Source: a virus
DNA: 25,527 bases
Virus record (IMG/VR): IMGVR_UViG_3300025671_000464
Location: 1 to 25,527 of that record
Strand: one strand, 5' to 3'
Part shown: in pieces, positions 12,292-20,042 of the stretch
Layout of the letters: the number at the start of each line of letters is the position of its first letter
How positions within the stretch are numbered: the first letter of the stretch is position 1
Translations under genes and position numbers: made by a program
Notes under the pieces: model-generated
Seen by the model: only the letters and a program-made list of their open reading frames with translations
The model's database searches: none
What the model was told of the DNA's origin: nothing

Positions 12292-12488
12292 TTCTCCGCG
12301 AGCATCAATTCAATCTTGTGGACGGCCTTAACGACCTCCTTCATCATATCCTTCAATTCGTCCTTGTCGGACTCCACGCGAATGATACGCCCCTTTAACT
12401 TCTCAATCTCGCGGTTTAGGTTTACCCATACCGCTACTATTGTTATTGCGCTTGGAAGAATCATTAGTACTATTTCGGTCGATGTCAT
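12288..12488 (-). CDS. Small membrane/coiled-coil protein, lysis accessory
   Basis: This 66-residue protein has an N-terminal membrane anchor (EIVLMILPSAITIVAVWVNL, 5-24) followed by a charged heptad helix (REIEKLKGRIIRVESDKDEL, then MMKEVVKAVHKIELML). This resembles XhlA-like and inner-spanin-like proteins. It starts the lysis group directly upstream of the endolysin. It probably helps disrupt the envelope or tunes holin timing. No outer-membrane lipoprotein partner is evident. Confidence 0.65.
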   Translation of the reverse strand: MTSTEIVLMILPSAITIVAVWVNLNREIEKLKGRIIRVESDKDELKDMMKEVVKAVHKIELMLAEK

Positions 12489-12537
12489 CGAGAAACTTCT
12501 TTAATAGGGTTATGTTTTCCTTTCGGCTTTTTCTCAT
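12403..12537 (-). CDS. Possible 44-residue ORF upstream of the lysis genes
   Basis: An ATG overlapping the previous stop as ATGA opens a frame starting MRKSRKENITLLKKFLDDID. Its first 16 codons fill the gap before the coiled-coil gene, and the rest (NSTNDSSKRNNNSSG...) is low-complexity and runs out of frame inside that gene. It has no lipobox, so it is not an Rz1-like outer spanin. It may be a leader that couples translation to the lysis genes. Confidence 0.3.
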   Translation of the reverse strand: MRKSRKENITLLKKFLDDIDRNSTNDSSKRNNNSSGMGKPKPRD

Positions 12538-13097
12538 CCGAAATACGCTTTTAAATCTACGAGCCGTGGGTATCGGCTCTGCCCGCTTATGCTCATACCG
12601 CTTTGATAGTAGTCCGCTGGTTGTGGAATCATGTCCGCGCCCGTGTTAGAGCTGTACTCGGGGAACAAAGAGGAGTTATTGCAGAGGTATTCGTAAAGGC
12701 GGTACGAGTAAAATTGTGCGTTCTGACGCGCTCTTTCTACTTCGCGGTGCAAGTCGTCCGGGGAGATGGCTTGCGTGTCTTCTGAGACCCTTAAAACGAG
12801 CGAGCCGTTATCCATCTTTACGTACAACGAAGGGATAAGCTCTACCATCGTCCACCAGAGGGTGGCTTTACGTACATACGAATCCATCAACGTAGCGTAA
12901 TCGCCCGACAAAGAAGAACCGGAAATATCACTCTTCAACTTCTCGAGGAGATCCGTACCCAAGTACAGTTGAATATACTTGTCCTGCGCGAGGATGATAG
13001 AAGGCACGAGATACGCATCCTCGAGGCTTCCGTTTATGTTGGTGATCCGCTTGATATAGTCCGGATTCACGAAGAGTACTTCTGCTGTAAGTGCCAT
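12534..13097 (-). CDS. Putative head-tail connector protein
   Basis: The 187-residue protein (MALTAEVLFVNPDYIKRITN) has a helical core (SIILAQDKYIQLYLGTDLLE; YATLMDSYVRKATLWWTMVE) and a Tyr/Ser-rich tail. Position and length fit head-tail adaptor proteins (gp6/gp15-like), and this sequence type is common next to portals in Bacteroidota phages (I think of the DUF6712 type, from memory). It lies directly downstream of the portal with no gap. It should bridge portal and tail. Confidence 0.6.
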   Translation of the reverse strand: MALTAEVLFVNPDYIKRITNINGSLEDAYLVPSIILAQDKYIQLYLGTDLLEKLKSDISGSSLSGDYATLMDSYVRKATLWWTMVELIPSLYVKMDNGSLVLRVSEDTQAISPDDLHREVERARQNAQFYSYRLYEYLCNNSSLFPEYSSNTGADMIPQPADYYQSGMSISGQSRYPRLVDLKAYFG

Positions 13098-14711
13098 TTA
13101 TCGAGGGTTTAAAAAGCCGTTATTGGGCATATCGGTGGGACGTTGTGCTACGCGCTTATCATTCTCCTGGAGGCGTTTGGCATCTACCCCCGCCTCACGA
13201 ATGAGCTTCTTCGCTTGGTTTACGGAGATCTTCTTGTTGTTCTTGCGGAGGTACGTTTGTCGCTTCCAGAAGTGGCGGCATGCTCCCCCGCCTTTGAACA
13301 ACCAGACAGAATAAGTATCCGCCCCATTTGGCCCCCATCCGGGGTTGACGGCTCTATCTCCAGCAGCGATAATATCTTCTTTACGGTATACACGCCCCGC
13401 GCTTACCATCTTTCTACAGAATTCCCGCGAATTATCGGATACCGTGCCGGGGGCGTATGCGTAACGTACTTTGATAATCTCGGTGTCTTGTTCTGATCCG
13501 GCTTGGGGTTTAGAACTTGGGACGGTTGCAAAAGCCCACAAAGCATCGCGCGTCTCTTCGAGGTCGTAGTCCACTTCTACCTCGTCGATTAGCTCCCATT
13601 CATCCCCCATCTCTTCGCCTACCTCATCGAGGTAATTCATACAGCCGTCGAGGTTGGTTTCTTCGCTGTTTAAAGTCACCAAAGTACTTTGAAGCCCTGC
13701 GGCATTGAGAAGCGTTTTAACGGCATTCTCGACGACCCTACGAGCCGGAGCAATTACATTCTTCTCGAAGATAACCGCAGAGGCTTCCAATTCAGTACCG
13801 CCGCCCAACTTGCCGGGAGTAGCTACGCCAAACATCATCGGGTTCGTAACGCGGTGGCCGATCATAATCTTACCCGTTACCTCTTCCGAGAGGAACTGGT
13901 ATTGTTTATCTGCGTCCGACAATTGGAACGGCTCGAAATCCGGCTTCCTTTCGGGATCGTCGGAGTACGTAACAATGAACTTCCCTGCGTTGCCCGCCCC
14001 GCTCAACTGGCGCTCGATGTCCATACGGATACGGTTCCTTTCTTCTTGGGGTGGGATGCCGTTCTTAAAGTGAATCGAGAACGAAGGGCTCATCCCGTTC
14101 TGGATGTTGTTAATGTGGTAAATCGAAATCTCTTTATCGAGTTCGATGTAGTTAATAGAACCGATGTAGTCCGGCTTTGGGTAATAGAACGACCCCGGGC
14201 TAAACGGCTTCACGTACATAATCTGCGTAGGGTGATCAAGCTTCTTATTTACGTCGAAGCAACAAATCTCTTCCGGCTCCTCGCGCTTGTCGCTCCAGTC
14301 CTTAGAATAGTAATAGTATTCGACCTTCTCATCTTCGTTTACGAAGCCGCTACGGACGTTCTCAAAAGGCAAGTGAGAGACGTTTGCAATCGTAGTACGG
14401 TCGAGGCTCCAATTCACCTCAAGAGCGAAGCCGCCTTGTATCTTAAAATCCAAACAAGCCTTGCGAAGTTCGTCATTCAAGTTCCATTGGTCGAAAGCGA
14501 GGCGGCCTTCTAAATCGTTAGCGTCGAACCCTTCGCCGTAAATCATCATAGCAATGGAGGTAACCAAAGCGTTGTGCGTGGCCGAAGAGTGGTAAAGATC
14601 CACCAGGTATTGGGGGAAGAGGTTGTCGTCTCCGTAATTGACGAAGCCCTCTCGGTTTGGAGTTTCGCGATACGAACGCTCCTCGTATTTTGCTAATTGT
14701 AGAATTTCCAT
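13098..14711 (-). CDS. Portal protein with C-terminal extension
   Basis: The portal is the dodecameric ring through which DNA enters and leaves the head. The 537-residue protein has portal-like parts: YHSSATHNALVTSIAMMIYG (40-59), a SISYHI-type segment (ISIYHINNIQNGMSPS), and the crown/wing helices with VTNPMMFGVATPGKLGGGTE and EKNVIAPARRVVENAVKTLL. From about residue 405 there is an extra domain (SREFCRKMVSAGRVYRKEDI; GGGACRHFWKRQTYLRK) with Cys and His, resembling the C-terminal part of MuF-type head proteins. The start overlaps the preceding stop as TAATG. It is unusual that the portal comes after the capsid gene. Confidence 0.85.
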   Translation of the reverse strand: MEILQLAKYEERSYRETPNREGFVNYGDDNLFPQYLVDLYHSSATHNALVTSIAMMIYGEGFDANDLEGRLAFDQWNLNDELRKACLDFKIQGGFALEVNWSLDRTTIANVSHLPFENVRSGFVNEDEKVEYYYYSKDWSDKREEPEEICCFDVNKKLDHPTQIMYVKPFSPGSFYYPKPDYIGSINYIELDKEISIYHINNIQNGMSPSFSIHFKNGIPPQEERNRIRMDIERQLSGAGNAGKFIVTYSDDPERKPDFEPFQLSDADKQYQFLSEEVTGKIMIGHRVTNPMMFGVATPGKLGGGTELEASAVIFEKNVIAPARRVVENAVKTLLNAAGLQSTLVTLNSEETNLDGCMNYLDEVGEEMGDEWELIDEVEVDYDLEETRDALWAFATVPSSKPQAGSEQDTEIIKVRYAYAPGTVSDNSREFCRKMVSAGRVYRKEDIIAAGDRAVNPGWGPNGADTYSVWLFKGGGACRHFWKRQTYLRKNNKKISVNQAKKLIREAGVDAKRLQENDKRVAQRPTDMPNNGFLNPR

Positions 14712-15115
14712 TACTGGTAGTAAATAACGTTATCCGGGATGGATATAGAAGGAATGTCGTATCCGGTTTCTCCGGTTACCGTAAGCGTCCCGCGCTCAAT
14801 TAAGCCCTCTACGCTTGCATCGGTAGGGGTGAGGTTCGTACTTGAGTTTTGCCCGTACACGTCATACGTATACTGCCCCGATTGCGTAAGAAGGACGCGC
14901 CCGGCAGTACCGAGCGGCTGGTTAGTGAAGACAGAGAGCTTCGTATATCGCGCATTATCAACCTCTACGTTTCCAACCATCGCATAAGTGTCTTGGCTCG
15001 CCATGCTCGTAAATATAACGAGATAGTGAGTAAACGCGTCGAAGTCCTTTTTCATCTCTTGAAGCGTGAGATAAATAAATTGTTCGTCGGAGCTATTGGG
15101 TGCGAGTGTAATCAT
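14711..15115 (-). CDS. Small structural protein, 134 residues
   Basis: The protein (MITLAPNSSDEQFIYLTLQE) has a beta-rich body: DAFTHYLVIFTSMASQDTYA, then GQYTYDVYGQNSSTNLTPTD and GLIERGTLTVTG. The 'GxYxYxVY...N...ErGxLxV' pattern recurs in structural regions of Bacteroidota phages, so a virion or tail role is likely. It starts at the very end of a terminator hairpin, so its expression, and that of the portal, depends on read-through or on a separate start. Confidence 0.6.
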   Translation of the reverse strand: MITLAPNSSDEQFIYLTLQEMKKDFDAFTHYLVIFTSMASQDTYAMVGNVEVDNARYTKLSVFTNQPLGTAGRVLLTQSGQYTYDVYGQNSSTNLTPTDASVEGLIERGTLTVTGETGYDIPSISIPDNVIYYQ

Positions 15116-15149
15116 ATCGAAAAAGAAAAGGGAGGACTAATGCCCTCCC
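15116..15149 (-). terminator. Terminator-like hairpin between tail-tube candidate and portal genes
   Basis: On the minus strand GGGAGG/CCTCCC form a 6-bp stem with an 8-base loop, followed by TTTTCTTTTT. The next gene starts at once (ATG at 15115), so this probably lowers rather than stops expression of the portal and lysis genes relative to the capsid. Confidence 0.7.
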
Positions 15150-15183
15150 CCGTCCTGTAACCTGTGAACCAAACAAATGAAAA

Positions 15184-15699
15184 TCAGGAACCAGCCGTGA
15201 AGGTGATATTCGCGTCCGAAGAAGAAACGAACGGAGCAGGAATAGCCTCCTCGGCTGTCAATTGGATTTGGTAACCGTTCAAGTCGCCCTTCGCGGTTCC
15301 CGTGCCGACGGTTCCTCCCGTTGCTTCTGCTCCGGTAGTGTGCCCCATCAACATATAGTTGTCGTTGTTGTCTTGGATGATAACGGCAAGACGGCTCTTC
15401 AACAAGTCGTAAATCTCTTCGTTATCCGTTGCACCGAGGTTCGGCATAGTCAACTCCAAAACTTGAGAGAAGAAAACCGTTCCGTTCTCAACTGAGGCCG
15501 TAACCGTCTGTTGGAATGAACCGCTGTTCTTCGTCAATTCAAAACCGTAAACCGTAATAGCGGTATCCGCTGCAATTACGCCGGAAGTAATTGAACCCCA
15601 ATCGTCCGCGTCGAATGCCTTGATCCAAACGCGCTTGATTCCTCCGATTTTGTCTTTACAGGGGAAGGAACGCCCTGAAACTGTAATACTACAAGCCAT
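15184..15699 (-). CDS. Candidate major tail tube or decoration protein
   Basis: The 171-residue protein (MACSITVSGRSFPCKDKIGG) is beta-rich with VTASVENGTVFFSQVLELTM, a segment RLAVIIQDNNDNYMLMGHTT and a Gly/Thr/Ala loop, ending in LNGYQIQLTAEEAIPAPF. That ending is typical of a Bacteroidota phage structural family. It lies right after the major capsid gene and is flanked by hairpins, as for an abundant virion protein. Tail tube fits best by fold pattern. A capsid decoration protein is the alternative. Confidence 0.6.
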   Translation of the reverse strand: MACSITVSGRSFPCKDKIGGIKRVWIKAFDADDWGSITSGVIAADTAITVYGFELTKNSGSFQQTVTASVENGTVFFSQVLELTMPNLGATDNEEIYDLLKSRLAVIIQDNNDNYMLMGHTTGAEATGGTVGTGTAKGDLNGYQIQLTAEEAIPAPFVSSSDANITFTAGS

Positions 15700-15715
15700 G
15701 AGTTAGAGGAATTGT

Positions 15716-15740
15716 GGGGAGGGATTTTCAGCCCCTCCCC
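15716..15740 (-). other. GC-rich hairpin between capsid and tail-tube candidate genes
   Basis: A perfect 8-bp stem (GGGGAGGG/CCCTCCCC, 9-base loop) fills the 48-base gap after the capsid stop. There is no T tract. It may protect the 3' end of the capsid mRNA or act as a processing site rather than a terminator. Confidence 0.6.
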
Positions 15741-15747
15741 GATTCAA

Positions 15748-16689
15748 TTAGGAGGTGCGAACAACCGCTGCGTAACCATCATGATCAACGACTTGCGTAC
15801 CGCCGTTGAACTTCATGATAACGCGGGTAACGTCGTCACCAGTTACACCAGTCAAATCCAAAACAGAGGCTTGGATGTGATCAGTCAAGAGGTTAGTTCC
15901 GAAGTAGATGTTATCCAACTTCGTCAACAACAAGCAGTCTTCCGGCATACCTGCGGGTGTAATGATATCGTAACCAGCGTAGCGAGCAACCAAGCCATCG
16001 TTCAAGAACGGCTGGTTGTAAGTACCTGCAAGTGCCTTGTAGTAAAGGTTCGCAGTTGCACGGCCCATAATCAACTTGGTGTTGGGGTCGCCTTGAATAG
16101 CTGTAGGCAAAGTAGTGCAAAGCGTATTCAAGTGAGTCAATACACCAGTAGTTGCGTCAGAGTCAGCGGTAAAAGCTCCGGCGGCTGCGCTCTTGTAAGT
16201 TCCGCTTCCGTCTTGAACCTTTGCCATAATACCGTCGAACGAAGTGTTCGCGTTGGCAGTAGAACCGTCGATTTCGAAGTTACCCTGCCACATATTCAAC
16301 TCTACGCCTTCGGCAACCTTTGCAGCCACGTATTGAGCGACGTAAGAAGAGAAGTCAGCGGGAGCGGCTGAAGACTGTCCGCGCATCTGCGCAGATTCCC
16401 AAGTTAAACGAAGGTCTTCGTTACAAACCTGTTCGTTGATCTTGAGCGCAGTTGCTTCGAGGACTGCTTCGCCCAAAGTCAACGGGCCGGATCCGGTTAC
16501 AAAACCGCAGTCCGTGTCGGGGTGCATTGCTACACCTGAGAACTTGCGGAGAACCGCTTTTGAGTGTACGTTTTCAAGAACGGAAATGTAACCGTTCGCA
16601 ATTGAGTCAGCGGAGAGAACTGCCGCCGCAACATAAGGTCGTGCCGCTTCACCCGCGTAGGTTCCGACGGCGATACTAGCGTTAGCCAT
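15748..16689 (-). CDS. Major capsid protein
   Basis: The 313-residue protein begins MANASIAVGTYAGEAARPYV and contains EQVCNEDLRLTWESAQMRGQ, VAAKVAEGVELNMWQGNF, PNTKLIMGRATANLYYKALA and DIITPAGMPEDCLLLTKLDN. This pattern is known from major capsid proteins of Bacteroidota phages and should have the HK97 fold. It directly follows a protease and a scaffold in transcription, a normal assembly order. The start overlaps the scaffold stop as TAATG. Codon use is smooth, with frequent AAC, GTA and GCA, consistent with high expression. Confidence 0.85.
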   Translation of the reverse strand: MANASIAVGTYAGEAARPYVAAAVLSADSIANGYISVLENVHSKAVLRKFSGVAMHPDTDCGFVTGSGPLTLGEAVLEATALKINEQVCNEDLRLTWESAQMRGQSSAAPADFSSYVAQYVAAKVAEGVELNMWQGNFEIDGSTANANTSFDGIMAKVQDGSGTYKSAAAGAFTADSDATTGVLTHLNTLCTTLPTAIQGDPNTKLIMGRATANLYYKALAGTYNQPFLNDGLVARYAGYDIITPAGMPEDCLLLTKLDNIYFGTNLLTDHIQASVLDLTGVTGDDVTRVIMKFNGGTQVVDHDGYAAVVRTS

Positions 16690-17282
16690 TATTTAGAGAA
16701 TTGGTTGTGGATCGCGGCAACGCGCTCCTGGATTGATAAACTTTTTAAATCGACGGGGGCGGGTGCCTCCATCTTTGGAGCGCGTGAGAGGCTCTTAGTA
16801 GCCTGCTTACTCAACTCCGTAATCTTTGCATCGCGCTCTTCGATTTGTGAAGAGAACTCCGCCTTCGTTGCTTCGATTGCTTCTGCGATCATACCTGCAA
16901 CGTCCTCGCGTGTCAATACCTCGGAAGATGCTTCGACCGCTTCGACCTCTTCGGCCTTTGGTTCTTCGGACATCTCTTCTTCCTTCTCCTCTTCGGCCTC
17001 AACTTCGGCTTCGGCTTCTTTCATCTCTGAAACTGCGCCTTCAGCAACGACCAACATAGAGCCGTCTTGCAAAGTGTACTCACCATCGGGGAGAGGGATT
17101 TGTTCGCCTTCGTCGTTTACTACGAAAACAGCGACACCGACCGCGAAGGCTTCCGCATCGGTTTGGATTTCTTGCCCGCTGTCAAGCGTAGCAACTGCAA
17201 ATTTTACCTCCGCATTCTCTTCGACCGACAACTCTACAGAGTACTTGTCGAAGATTTCGGAGATGCGTTCTTTAAGTGTCAT
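16689..17282 (-). CDS. Capsid scaffolding protein
   Basis: The 197-residue protein is very acidic in its middle (a run of Glu/Ala from about 85 to 120, SEMKEAEAEVEAEEEKEEEM). A predicted coiled coil follows (EAIEATKAEFSSQIEERDAK), then a short basic C-terminal end (LKSLSIQERVAAIHNQFSK), the usual capsid-binding part of scaffolds. The N-terminus has beta-like DGEYTLQDGSMLVVAEGAVS, a motif I know from Bacteroidota phage scaffold genes. It lies between protease and capsid genes. The assignment rests on composition and position. Confidence 0.8.
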   Translation of the reverse strand: MTLKERISEIFDKYSVELSVEENAEVKFAVATLDSGQEIQTDAEAFAVGVAVFVVNDEGEQIPLPDGEYTLQDGSMLVVAEGAVSEMKEAEAEVEAEEEKEEEMSEEPKAEEVEAVEASSEVLTREDVAGMIAEAIEATKAEFSSQIEERDAKITELSKQATKSLSRAPKMEAPAPVDLKSLSIQERVAAIHNQFSK

Positions 17283-17308
17283 CTTCGAGGGATTTTTTAT
17301 ATAACGGT

Positions 17309-18247
17309 TTACGAACCTTGTTCCTTACTCAATCGTTCCTCCAGGTACTCGAGTGCCATCTCGACCTCTACCGCCCAAAGCAACTCCAACTCTGTTAGCT
17401 TGGACTTCGACCAACGTAAGCCGGCCTTGCCTCCCCACAAGAGATAAGAGATAGTCCCGCATTCGGTCGTCGAATTTGGATCGTAGTATTCTTCCGCCCG
17501 TGACAGGTACGAGTACATTCGCTTAATCGTCTCCTCGGAGATGGGTTCACCGTTGGCGAGTTGTTGCGCTCGCACCTTTCCCGTCTGCGTAGCGCATTTA
17601 TTGCCTTGGTTCTCGTTTAATTCAATGCCCCTCTTGGCGTTGTTCTTCACCGCGTCGGGATAATCGGTATACGACTCCATATCTACGCGCTTTCCCTTCT
17701 TGTATCGCTTGTCCTCCTTTACGGTGGCGCGGCTCATCTCGTATTTATTTGCGAAATACCCCTCGATTGAGAAGCCCTTGACGCTGCCCTCCTTTACGAA
17801 CTTCTCCCAAATCGCGTCGTTCTCTACTTTCATAGATACCATCCACGTACCAACGGGAACCTCAAGCCCATACATACGGGATTTATCTTGCTCGCCTTCT
17901 ACGATCCAACTCTCTACAACGTGGAGACCGTTAATCTTGTGTTCGTGTTCGAGGGTTGCATTGGCTTGGTTGCCGTTCTTGAAGTAAAGCTCCATCGCCC
18001 GTCGGACGGTCTTCTTTGAGAAGTAAACGTAATACTCTTCCTCCCCGTTCCTTCTATAAATAGGCTTATCGGGAATGAGTGCCGCACCCATTACAATACG
18101 TTTCTCTTCGTCCTGCGTCTTGAATTGCAAGAGTTGCGCGTTCATCGCGATAAAGTCCGACTCAATTGCGGGTTGTTCTACGAGGGAAATAGCGTCGATT
18201 CCGTAGAGTTCCGCTTCTTCATCAATTACGAGTTCTAAAATATTCAT
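17309..18247 (-). CDS. XkdF-like prohead protease with C-terminal extension
   Basis: Residues 1 to about 180 match the XkdF-type serine protease of PBSX-like phages: GAALIPDKPIYRR (54-66), then YYVYFSKKTVRRAMELYFKN, TLEHEHKINGLHVVESW, and VPVGTWMVSMKV plus KGFSIEGYF. The His in EHEH and the Ser in KGFSIEG are likely catalytic. It would cut scaffold during head maturation. Residues about 195-300 form a second domain (NNAKRGIELNENQGNKCATQ; VRAQQLANGEPISEETIKRM; LLWGGKAGLRWSKSKL) also seen in other phage head proteins; its role is unknown. It overlaps the tape measure stop as ATGA. Confidence 0.82.
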   Translation of the reverse strand: MNILELVIDEEAELYGIDAISLVEQPAIESDFIAMNAQLLQFKTQDEEKRIVMGAALIPDKPIYRRNGEEEYYVYFSKKTVRRAMELYFKNGNQANATLEHEHKINGLHVVESWIVEGEQDKSRMYGLEVPVGTWMVSMKVENDAIWEKFVKEGSVKGFSIEGYFANKYEMSRATVKEDKRYKKGKRVDMESYTDYPDAVKNNAKRGIELNENQGNKCATQTGKVRAQQLANGEPISEETIKRMYSYLSRAEEYYDPNSTTECGTISYLLWGGKAGLRWSKSKLTELELLWAVEVEMALEYLEERLSKEQGS

Positions 18248-19881
18248 CCTACAAGAGTGGCTTGGTCGTTAATACGTTGATTGGCTTGTTGGGCGTTCGA
18301 TACTTCCGAAGAGACGACGTAGGTACGGAAGCCCGTTTGCCCTGCTCCCGCCCCTAAAAATCCGAGGTCGAGTTGTGGGGTAGTCGGTGCGGGTTCTGAT
18401 ATAGTTTGAGAAGGTGCGGAAGGTGTAGACCCTCCTCCGCCTCCGCCGAATTGACTGCGGGCAATGGTTGCCACTTGTGCCGCACCCGTAAGGGCAGCGA
18501 GTGCCGCACCAGGTAAACCCGCAGGAATACCCAAACCACCAACCGCCGGGTTAATGGCAGCCACGACCGCTCCGGCTGTGTTAATGATGGCTTGCGCAAT
18601 GCCGATAGCCTTGTTACGTTGGAAGGCTTTCTTTTGCTCTTCTTCGCTGTCTCCCGCGAAGGCGTCGTTCAATTGTCGGAGAGCGTCAAGGGAGGCGTTC
18701 GCATAGGCGAGGCGATCGTCCAAAACCGCTCGGTTATCGGCAATCTCTTTCTTCGCATTTTCTTCTTTGAGCTTTGCTTCCTCATCAAGCAACCTTTTCC
18801 GCTCTTCTGCGGCTTCTTGTTCTTTCGCAATCTTCTCCTCTTCTATGGCGATAGCCTCTTGATTGAGGCCATAAATGGAAGTCATCAATTCCGTTTGAAC
18901 GGCTGCACTACTTTCGGCGGCTTCGGCGGCTGCAATGCGTGCCTCTGCGAGTCGGTCTTGCCGTTCGATAGAATCGCCCTGCAAAGCTATTTCGCGCTCG
19001 ATAAGTGCAACCTCATCGTTTGCGATTTGCATCCGCTCCATTGCGAATTGTTGATCCAGTTCGGCAGCGCGTTCCGCCGCTTTAATCCTGTCTTCAATGG
19101 AGAGTCGTTCGTCGTCCCTTTGTTGCTTGAGTTGTTCTATCTCCGCACGCGCTTCGGCGTACTCTACGTTCAACTCCCTTTGTTGGTCTCTGAGGCGTTG
19201 TTGTTCCTTAGTGAGGTCGGTAGACGCTGCGACCGCTTTACTAACTTCTTCTTTGTATTCGCTTGCGAACTCCGTAACCGCTTCCGCTGCTTCTCCTATT
19301 TTGTCCGTTATATCTGTAACACCAAAGGCCACTTGCCCCACGGCATCCGCTGCGACTTTTGAGGCCGCTTTCCATTTGCCATCCATCAACAATTCCCACG
19401 CTTCCCCAATCTTTGGGATGAAGTTTAGAATACCGTCAATACGGTTCTGGATGTTTTGCTTAATGGCATCCCCGAGCTTCTTAATGGACTCAACCGGATT
19501 TGAAAAAGCGTCTACCACAGCCCCCGCAAATGGCTCGATACGTTGAACCAAGATATTGAAGGCAGCTCCCACAGCCGAAACAACTACCTCGAACGCTTCC
19601 GCGATCTTCTTGTTTTCGGCCATCTTTGCGGCAAGCCCTGCGAGGATACCAATTAGCGCCCCTATACCCGTGGCGGCGATAGCCGTTCCCAAAGCCTTAA
19701 AACCGGAAGCGCCGAGGCGACCAGCCGCGCGTAGCCCCTTCCCTACCTTGCTCGTTTTCTTTGCGCTGTCATCGAGTTTCTGGTCTACCTCCGATAAACC
19801 CGAAACAATTTCATCGAGTGACTTGGTTACTTCGCCTGTATCCGTCTTATACGTTAAGAGGATGTCTTGTGAATTAGCCAT
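18244..19881 (-). CDS. Tail tape measure protein
   Basis: The 545-residue protein sets tail length and is ejected with the DNA. Residues 45-115 are hydrophobic and Gly/Ala-rich (AAGRLGASGFKALGTAIAAT, GIGALIGILAGLAAKMAENK). Residues about 220-400 are a long charged coiled coil (EQQRLRDQQRELNVEYAEAR; EEKIAKEQEAAEERKRLLDE). A second Ala/Gly-rich membrane-like part (GIAQAIINTAGAVVAAINPA, 425-444) precedes a Gly/Pro/Ser-rich tail. At this length a short tail, roughly 80 nm, is expected by the usual 1.5 angstrom per residue rule. It follows the tail-tip genes rather than preceding them. Confidence 0.88.
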   Translation of the reverse strand: MANSQDILLTYKTDTGEVTKSLDEIVSGLSEVDQKLDDSAKKTSKVGKGLRAAGRLGASGFKALGTAIAATGIGALIGILAGLAAKMAENKKIAEAFEVVVSAVGAAFNILVQRIEPFAGAVVDAFSNPVESIKKLGDAIKQNIQNRIDGILNFIPKIGEAWELLMDGKWKAASKVAADAVGQVAFGVTDITDKIGEAAEAVTEFASEYKEEVSKAVAASTDLTKEQQRLRDQQRELNVEYAEARAEIEQLKQQRDDERLSIEDRIKAAERAAELDQQFAMERMQIANDEVALIEREIALQGDSIERQDRLAEARIAAAEAAESSAAVQTELMTSIYGLNQEAIAIEEEKIAKEQEAAEERKRLLDEEAKLKEENAKKEIADNRAVLDDRLAYANASLDALRQLNDAFAGDSEEEQKKAFQRNKAIGIAQAIINTAGAVVAAINPAVGGLGIPAGLPGAALAALTGAAQVATIARSQFGGGGGGSTPSAPSQTISEPAPTTPQLDLGFLGAGAGQTGFRTYVVSSEVSNAQQANQRINDQATLVG

Positions 19882-20042
19882 TCGAGGGATTTATATAAGA
19901 TGAAGCAAAGCGTTAAAACGTAAACCACAGCGAGAAACCAATCCAATACCTTGAACCAAATGGGGACTCGAACCCGTTCCCCTTTCGCCTGGAGCAATTG
20001 AATCGCTTCGCCTATATAACGGTGATTGTCAAGATTCCTCAT
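19854..20042 (-). CDS. Small membrane protein, 62 residues
   Basis: I use the ATG at 20042 (MRNLDNHRYIGEAIQLLQAK), which overlaps the stop of the large tail gene as ATGA. After a helical, charged start comes a membrane segment (VLDWFLAVVYVLTLCFILYK) and a short basic tail. It overlaps the tape measure start by 28 bases. No family is recognised. It could act in tail assembly at the membrane or in superinfection exclusion. Confidence 0.6.
   Translation of the reverse strand: MRNLDNHRYIGEAIQLLQAKGERVRVPIWFKVLDWFLAVVYVLTLCFILYKSLEWLIHKTSS

Noticed and set aside
12403-12488. An Rz1-like outer spanin overlapping the coiled-coil lysis protein
   Set aside because: The overlapping frame has no signal peptide or lipobox Cys, so it does not fit an outer-membrane lipoprotein.
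13689-14513. Plus-strand open frame of 274 residues opposite the portal gene
   Set aside because: The minus strand encodes a clear portal protein here; the plus frame has no recognisable domain and reflects codon bias of the opposite strand.
18592-19362. Plus-strand open frame of 256 residues opposite the tape measure
   Set aside because: It is Phe/Leu/Cys-rich in a way expected from the reverse complement of a Glu/Ala/Lys coiled coil; the tape measure on the minus strand explains the region.
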